This document shows, one piece after another, positions 58,931 through 64,000 of a stretch of DNA of 64,000 nt (positions are counted from its first letter, which is position 1; the number at the start of each line of letters is the position of its first letter). Position numbers and translations under genes: made by a program. The notes beneath the pieces were generated by a model. It was not told the origin of the DNA. It saw only the letters and a program-made list of their open reading frames with translations, and searched no databases. The stretch covers positions 1 to 64,000 of the forward strand of contig NZ_CAJPNR010000003.1 of the NCBI RefSeq assembly GCF_905372115.1, read 5' to 3'. Source of the DNA: an uncultured Streptococcus sp. (GTDB lineage Bacteria > Bacillota > Bacilli > Lactobacillales > Streptococcaceae).

Positions 58931-60418
58931 ATGAAAGGATTGAAGAAACGTAAAGGAGTAACTCTGGTTGAGGTCTTGATTTCTCTAGTACTGATAGGTG
59001 TTATTACAGCTGGCCTATTGACCTTCTTTGCTGGAAGTTTTGATAATATCCTCCGTCAGCGGAAGCAGAATACAACAAATTTTGATATTCAGGAGTCTTT
59101 TGAAACTCAGCTGGCTGATATTAAGAAAAACAGTGGTAAAGGAACAGAGGTTGAAACGTTTACTTATCGTGTTGGTACAGGGAACAGTCAAAGCGTCAAT
59201 GTGACGGGGCAAACCCTATCTTATAAAGAAAAAAATATTCATCTTTTTGCTGCTAACGAAAAAGAAAGCGTATTGTCAATTCCAGACGATTTACAAGTTC
59301 AAATTCCTAATTCCAAGCGGTACTATTATGTTGGTGAAACAACTCCCAGTGGAGTAGTGGGTTTGAAAGATAGTCAGCAAAATAGTAAAGCTCGAGTTTA
59401 TACTGAGTCTGGTTGGTTTCTCAGTGATCGCAGTATTGGTTCTGGGGTTTCTGGTGTTGTACCTGTTGGAACAATCGGCCAAGCAGGAAATGATAGTATT
59501 TCTAAAATGGTTTTGCCAGAAATGCCGACTGATTTTCACGAAATATCAAAGCAGGACACTGGCCGCCGGATTACAGATGAGATGCGAGGCAAATACTTGA
59601 CCTTCGCTGCCAGAGCTATTAACTCTTACGGTCGTGTTGGTAACTATCAAGAATCAAAAGATCAGGGGGATAATAGTCGTATATGGGTTATGGGTCTGCC
59701 ATTGACAAATAAGTTACGGCTCCATACTGATGCAGATTTAGCTTTGCTTAAAAATGGGAACAAGACTACAAGGATCCCAACAACTGACCGACCTTATGAA
59801 AATACTGAGGTTCGCGACTATTTTAACAATGTTCTATATGGTGCAACAATCCCGGTTCTTAACTATTATGAGGAGGTGATTAAGCAAACTCGTCAGTTGA
59901 TTGCTCTGAATGATAATACTATGATGTTTAGCCGAGATGGCAAGAACGGGACCATTGATTTCAATACTGGTTATACTACTTCAGTTCTGATAGGTAATCG
60001 TCAGCAGACAGGGGCACTTCTGACATATAAGCTGGATAATACCCTGACTTGGGGTCTCAATCTAGAGAGCGACGGTAGGATTGCTGTTAAAACTGTAGAT
60101 ACTACAGGAGCTAATAACGGTGGTCAGGAATTTATACAGAATATTAAGTTGGACTATACTAAAGATAATTCTATCCAAGTACGGAGTGCTGTGAAGAACG
60201 GCGGTCTAGGAATTGAAATTTTTATTAATGGACAGTTAGTCCATAATAAGACACTTACACTGAGACGTGGACAAATAACCCATAACATTGGTAGTGGTCA
60301 GATCATTTTTAGTGGCAAAACTTACATCAATGAATTTGCAATTTATATGCAAAGTTTGAGTGATAGTGATATACAAAAGCTTGCTAAATATTTTAGTGAA
60401 AAATACAAGGCGAGCTAA
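58931..60418 (+). CDS. pilC: modular pilin with lectin-like domain (PilC)
   Basis: 495 aa. The leader KKRKG is followed by VTLVEVLISLVLIG with Glu5. After the pilin module the C-terminal about 180 residues form a concanavalin A/LamG-like jelly roll (FINGQLVHNKTLTL, GKTYINEFAIYMQSLSDSD). This module type binds glycans. It starts 12 bp after pilB and is the second large minor pilin. Confidence 0.9.
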   Translation: MKGLKKRKGVTLVEVLISLVLIGVITAGLLTFFAGSFDNILRQRKQNTTNFDIQESFETQLADIKKNSGKGTEVETFTYRVGTGNSQSVNVTGQTLSYKEKNIHLFAANEKESVLSIPDDLQVQIPNSKRYYYVGETTPSGVVGLKDSQQNSKARVYTESGWFLSDRSIGSGVSGVVPVGTIGQAGNDSISKMVLPEMPTDFHEISKQDTGRRITDEMRGKYLTFAARAINSYGRVGNYQESKDQGDNSRIWVMGLPLTNKLRLHTDADLALLKNGNKTTRIPTTDRPYENTEVRDYFNNVLYGATIPVLNYYEEVIKQTRQLIALNDNTMMFSRDGKNGTIDFNTGYTTSVLIGNRQQTGALLTYKLDNTLTWGLNLESDGRIAVKTVDTTGANNGGQEFIQNIKLDYTKDNSIQVRSAVKNGGLGIEIFINGQLVHNKTLTLRRGQITHNIGSGQIIFSGKTYINEFAIYMQSLSDSDIQKLAKYFSEKYKAS

Positions 60419-60461
60419 TAGGGAAATAGTTTTTAGGAAAAATAAGGGAGATTAGGAGATT

Positions 60462-61871
60462 ATGGCAAAAAATATGTTTTCGTCTAAGGGGCGCAGAAGC
60501 ACTCTGGATGAAGAAGATAATGAGAAAAAGGGCTCATTTTTAGGAAAATTAAATAAACCGCTCTTCTCATCAAAAGGGAAAAAGAGAGAACACCTTTCTA
60601 TTCAGGGGGTTCAGATTAAGTCAGATCGTCAGGATGACTTTGACGACGAAGAAAAGTCAACAGCAAAAGGTAGCTTCCTAACCAAGCTCAACAAGCCACT
60701 CTTTTCGAAGAATAGTGGTGACGATTCGTCTGCTAAGCCAGGGAACCGCTCGCCCTTTGCCAAGAAAGGCAGTGGTGCTGCTAGCCAGCCTGTTACCAGA
60801 ATGCATGCACCTTACACTATGTTTGGCAAACCAATCAAGGGTAATCTGATGGCCATTGACTTCACTGACGAATCAGTCTATCTGGTTGTTGCTAGACAGA
60901 AGCGCAATGAGCTGGAGATTATCAAGATGGCATCTGCCAATCTGCCAGAAGGTGTTGTACTGAATAGTGAGATTATCGACCCGATTACTCTCAAAAATAT
61001 TATCAGCGACCTGATGGAGCAGCATGCTATCACAGCTAAGTACGCTTTCTTTGCTCTGGGCAATACCAATATCATCGCTCGTTCGGTTGATGTGGCAGCT
61101 AGTGTGCAGAATGATGAGGATATTGAGGGCTTGGTATCTTACGAGCTCCAGCAATATCTGGATATTGATCCGACTTCTTATGTCATCCAGTTCCAAGAGC
61201 AGGAGTCTAATTCAGCTTTTCCGCTTGATGAAGATACTCGCTCACTCATGGTCTATGCTGTGCCAAAAGGCGTGGTAGAGCAATATCTGGGCTTGGCTGA
61301 GAATTTGAAGCTGACACCCTATGTCTTTGACCTTCAATCTAATACCTTTGAAAAATGGCTGGAACGCGTACAAGCGATTAACAATCGCGCCAAGAAGCTG
61401 ACCAAGGAAAATGTCGGCATGGTACATCTGAGCAAGAGCTTCATCGGTGTTTATCTCTACTCAGAAGGCAAGTTTGTGACCAGCAACTATCTCAACCGTG
61501 GCTACAAGGACATTCTGAGCTATGCAGACGACGCTAGTCTGCTGCAGAAGCTTCCAGCGGTGGCTTCAGATGATCTGGATACAGGTCTCTTGAAGCGGGC
61601 CTTGGATGAGTGGGTGGCTGATGCTAAGAACCACATTCTCAATACTGAAAACTTCTTTAGTGGCTCAACTGGTCTCAACATTGACAGTTTCTATGTCTTT
61701 GGTGACCAAGATATCTGCTGGCAGTTGGCAGCTATTCTGAAGCAGAGCATGAATCGGGAATTCATCTCAATTGATAATGTAGATTATGAGAATGTATTGT
61801 GGGAAGGTTCGGCCGAGTTTAATGCGGAGTTCATTCCAGCTACAGCCATGTTGATTAGGAGAGCAAACTAA
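60462..61871 (+). CDS. pilM: type IV pilus assembly ATPase-fold protein PilM
   Basis: 469 aa. The actin/FtsA-like core begins near residue 126 (GNLMAIDFTDESVYLV). Residues 1-125 are an added charged, disordered stretch with two copies of GSFL-G/T-KLNKPLFS (24-36 and 70-82). PilM is cytoplasmic, binds the PilN tail, and links motor to the envelope part. Its stop overlaps pilN by 1 nt. Confidence 0.93.
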   Translation: MAKNMFSSKGRRSTLDEEDNEKKGSFLGKLNKPLFSSKGKKREHLSIQGVQIKSDRQDDFDDEEKSTAKGSFLTKLNKPLFSKNSGDDSSAKPGNRSPFAKKGSGAASQPVTRMHAPYTMFGKPIKGNLMAIDFTDESVYLVVARQKRNELEIIKMASANLPEGVVLNSEIIDPITLKNIISDLMEQHAITAKYAFFALGNTNIIARSVDVAASVQNDEDIEGLVSYELQQYLDIDPTSYVIQFQEQESNSAFPLDEDTRSLMVYAVPKGVVEQYLGLAENLKLTPYVFDLQSNTFEKWLERVQAINNRAKKLTKENVGMVHLSKSFIGVYLYSEGKFVTSNYLNRGYKDILSYADDASLLQKLPAVASDDLDTGLLKRALDEWVADAKNHILNTENFFSGSTGLNIDSFYVFGDQDICWQLAAILKQSMNREFISIDNVDYENVLWEGSAEFNAEFIPATAMLIRRAN

Positions 61872-62452
61872 TGCGGAGAGATTTAAACTACTTTTCAAAA
61901 TATCATGTGGCACCGGCTAAAACCAGTCCACTAAAACTTGCTGCTATTTCCGCTTTTGCTGGGATTGCAGCGATTATGATTGTGCTGATTGGCTTTTTCC
62001 AGTTTAGCGCTATGCACCTCCAAGGCGAGATTGACCAAGCGGAGCAGACGCTCAAGAGTCCAGAAATGGCTCAAGAGCTGAAGGCAGTCTCTGAGACAGA
62101 AGACAAGATTGTAACGGTCAAGAATGATCAGGTGCTCTTTGGCAGTCTGGAAGGCGACTTCCGTCGACTGCACCGAGTAAACAAAGCCTTTATGGACTTC
62201 CTTAATAAAAATGTGACACGGGACTTGGTCTTTGATCAGATTAAGATAAATAACGACAATGTAGAAATCGTTGGTTCGGCTCAAGAGCAACTTTCCATCG
62301 CTAAGTTTGAAGAAGAGCTTCGTAAGTCTGAGAAGTTTAATCACATTTTTGTGGATAACATTACTCGCGAGGAAAAAGAGAATAATTCAAGATATGTGTT
62401 TAACATTAAAATTTTGACGAAGGATGTAGATTTCAATGAAGAACAAAAATGA
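61871..62452 (+). CDS. pilN: type IV pilus assembly protein PilN
   Basis: 193 aa. Short cytoplasmic tail (MRRDLNYFSKYHVAP), one membrane span (about 27-47), then a coiled coil and ferredoxin-like fold outside. The usual INLLP motif that PilM binds is not seen in this form. It pairs with PilO. It overlaps pilO by 17 nt. Confidence 0.85.
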   Translation: MRRDLNYFSKYHVAPAKTSPLKLAAISAFAGIAAIMIVLIGFFQFSAMHLQGEIDQAEQTLKSPEMAQELKAVSETEDKIVTVKNDQVLFGSLEGDFRRLHRVNKAFMDFLNKNVTRDLVFDQIKINNDNVEIVGSAQEQLSIAKFEEELRKSEKFNHIFVDNITREEKENNSRYVFNIKILTKDVDFNEEQK

Positions 62453-64000
62453 GAAAGAAAAGAAAAAAATCCTGAGTAATTTAAATGAGCGTGACAAGAA
62501 GTTGTTGGCCTGTGTCGGAGGAGTAGCAGTACTTGCTGGTGGGGGGTATCTGGTATCAAATTCATATACTCGGATGGCTCAGCTGAATGAAGAACACGCA
62601 ACAATCATGACAGAGCTGGATGGCAAGAATGCCAAGATTAGTCAAAAAAGATCTCTTGGGAATCAGCTGAAAACTCTGAATGCCAAGACTCTGGATCAAG
62701 CTAAAAAATACTATGGTACAACCAATCAAGGGGAGTTCATTTTCTTGATTGACAAATTGGTCAGAGAAAGTGGCATTAAATTCAAGTCTGTCAACTATAC
62801 TGAAAGCAAAGAGTTGGAACTCCAGCAGGAGGGATTAGCTGCGACCTCATCTAATGGTCAAAACTCCAACTCTTCTGGTACGACTGGCAGCTCAAGTTCC
62901 GGTGAAACATCATCTTCATCCAGTACGACCTCTAGCTCGTCTACTACATCATCCTCGTCTTCATCTAGCAGCAGTTCTTCATCAGATGCGAATACCGCAA
63001 CAACAACCGCGGCTAGTACAGCGACTTCAGGAAACGGTAAGTACAACAATTCCAATATTACTCAGATGACAGCGGACATTGAGTTCGAAGGAACTTATAC
63101 GCAAGTTTTAAAACTCTTAGAATTGATTGATGGAAATCAACAAAAAATCGTTTCCAGCGAGCTTGAATTAGGTGAAAAGACAAGCCACTCCAATGTCGAG
63201 GAGAATAGGAATCCAGAGTTAGCTACCGGTAAAATCAAACTACGTTTCTATCAAGTAAAAGATGTTGAGCGCTATGTGACTCCAGAGAGCAATGTTGATA
63301 AGACACCAATTCAGTTTGCTAACTGGGAGTCACCATTTGCGATTCCGACTTGGCAAGCACCTTTCTTGACCTTAGTGTCAGGTAGCGGTACAGATACGGC
63401 TGGTAACAACAGTACCTTGGGGGCTGCAACAACCAATACAACTAGTAGCGCGACTGCTAACAGCAATACCAATCTAGCTCCATCTTATCTGGAGCAGCTC
63501 AGCAATCTGTCCAGTCAGAACAACGGTCTGTCAGCTTATTACAATTCATCAACAATCTACCGTTTCGAGTCACCTCTTAAGCTGATTCAGTCCGGTGGCA
63601 GCAATCAGTATGATGTGACGGTTGACAATACGGACTTCCTTGAGGGTTCAGGTTCCAATGTGGTTAAGATTCCAGCAACCAAGTCTTCTACCATGTATGA
63701 AATGGAATTTGCAGCACCATATGTATCCTTGAACAATAAGCCAGATGCTATCAGCTTCTCTCTATCTCTGTCTAATCAATGGCAGGGCAAGATTGGCTTG
63801 ATTGTCAAGAATGCCAGCGGTCAGAAGATTTATCTTCACGTCATTCGTCCTAACAGCTGGACTGGCTGGCGCGAAGTTAGCTTCAATCCTGAAAACATTC
63901 CAGGATTCAGCTATCCAATGACTATTGTGGGTTACTACTTCGAAACTCCAAGCGGAGAAAGTCCTGAAACGACTATGAAGCTGGATAACCTATCTGTGAA
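62436..64000 (+). CDS. pilO: type IV pilus assembly protein PilO with extracellular beta-sandwich module (partial)
   Basis: Open at the right edge, at least 521 codons, against about 200 in usual PilO. Start ATG 62436 inside the pilN end. Cytoplasmic Lys-rich tail, one span (about 23-43), coiled coil, ferredoxin-like halves split by a Ser/Thr-rich linker (about 135-205), a second Asn/Ser/Thr linker (about 335-375), then a beta-sandwich with FSLSLSNQWQGKIGLIV, WTGWREVSFN and MKLDNLSV like carbohydrate-binding modules. The module may bind wall glycans. Confidence 0.85.
   Translation, partial: MKNKNEKEKKKILSNLNERDKKLLACVGGVAVLAGGGYLVSNSYTRMAQLNEEHATIMTELDGKNAKISQKRSLGNQLKTLNAKTLDQAKKYYGTTNQGEFIFLIDKLVRESGIKFKSVNYTESKELELQQEGLAATSSNGQNSNSSGTTGSSSSGETSSSSSTTSSSSTTSSSSSSSSSSSSDANTATTTAASTATSGNGKYNNSNITQMTADIEFEGTYTQVLKLLELIDGNQQKIVSSELELGEKTSHSNVEENRNPELATGKIKLRFYQVKDVERYVTPESNVDKTPIQFANWESPFAIPTWQAPFLTLVSGSGTDTAGNNSTLGAATTNTTSSATANSNTNLAPSYLEQLSNLSSQNNGLSAYYNSSTIYRFESPLKLIQSGGSNQYDVTVDNTDFLEGSGSNVVKIPATKSSTMYEMEFAAPYVSLNNKPDAISFSLSLSNQWQGKIGLIVKNASGQKIYLHVIRPNSWTGWREVSFNPENIPGFSYPMTIVGYYFETPSGESPETTMKLDNLSV

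Noticed and set aside
1..64000. tRNA, rRNA, CRISPR array, insertion sequence, prophage, competence sigma-X box
   Set aside because: Looked for on both strands by eye; no cloverleaf or CCA end, no regular spacer-repeat array, no transposase or integrase, no TACGAATA box.

Overview
The window is a low-GC, fully bacterial chromosome segment from an oral streptococcus, very probably Streptococcus sanguinis or a close relative. The evidence is streptococcal housekeeping gene order (recF-yaaA, yfmF/yfmH-rodZ-pgsA-ecfA1A2T, mnmA-mnmG-gdpP-rplI-dnaB-veg, dltXABCD), strong AGGAGG ribosome binding sites, and a type IV pilus (T4P) locus with vWA- and lectin-bearing modular pilins of the kind known from S. 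sanguinis. Two parS-like sites (3293-3308 and 29602-29617) suggest the replication origin is near. No rRNA, tRNA, insertion sequence, phage or CRISPR array was seen.

Region by region. 0-8.3 kb: recF and an S4-domain gene on the minus strand, then a plus-strand block for an M16-peptidase pair, RodZ-like protein, phosphatidylglycerophosphate synthase and the ECF vitamin-transporter energy module. 8.3-11.5 kb: a LysM wall protein with a WalR-type promoter, a HAD phosphatase and the two-subunit serine dehydratase. 11.6-19.3 kb: tRNA U34 modification (mnmA, mnmG), c-di-AMP phosphodiesterase, ribosomal protein L9, DnaB helicase and Veg. 20.0-22.8 kb: a TPP riboswitch controlling a thiamine-precursor ABC transporter. 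23-28 kb: rpsD, then a four-gene operon (extended SDR, metallo-beta-lactamase-fold hydrolase, CapK/F390-type adenylate-forming enzyme, KAS III-like thiolase) whose enzyme classes resemble olefin/beta-lactone (ole) pathways. 28-37.7 kb: envelope genes, including a TetR regulator, a lipoprotein, a YhgE/Pip membrane protein with paired operators, a VTC polyphosphate-polymerase-like protein with a beta-helix lipoprotein, an S66 peptidase and a PadR-DUF1700-DUF4097 operon. 37.9-42.4 kb: the complete dltXABCD operon for D-alanylation of teichoic acids. 42.4-50 kb: mixed single genes (GNAT, Cof phosphatase, DeoR regulator, repeat-bearing lipoprotein, mpg, S41 peptidase, MFS, TetR, CDF zinc-type exporter).

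50-64 kb is the T4P locus. A 1.1-kb non-coding leader carries two near-identical sigma-A promoters, several hairpins that look like at least one small RNA, a 14-bp palindrome and a perfect CiaR-type repeat. It is followed by pilF, pilT, pilG, three tandem major-pilin genes (first and third identical over 110 residues), pilA, pilB (vWA), pilC (lectin-like), pilM, pilN and pilO. pilO runs off the right edge and carries an unexpected extracellular beta-sandwich module. Strong hairpins flank the pilin genes and may set their expression level.

All assignments come from reading motifs and gene order by eye; no database search was run.
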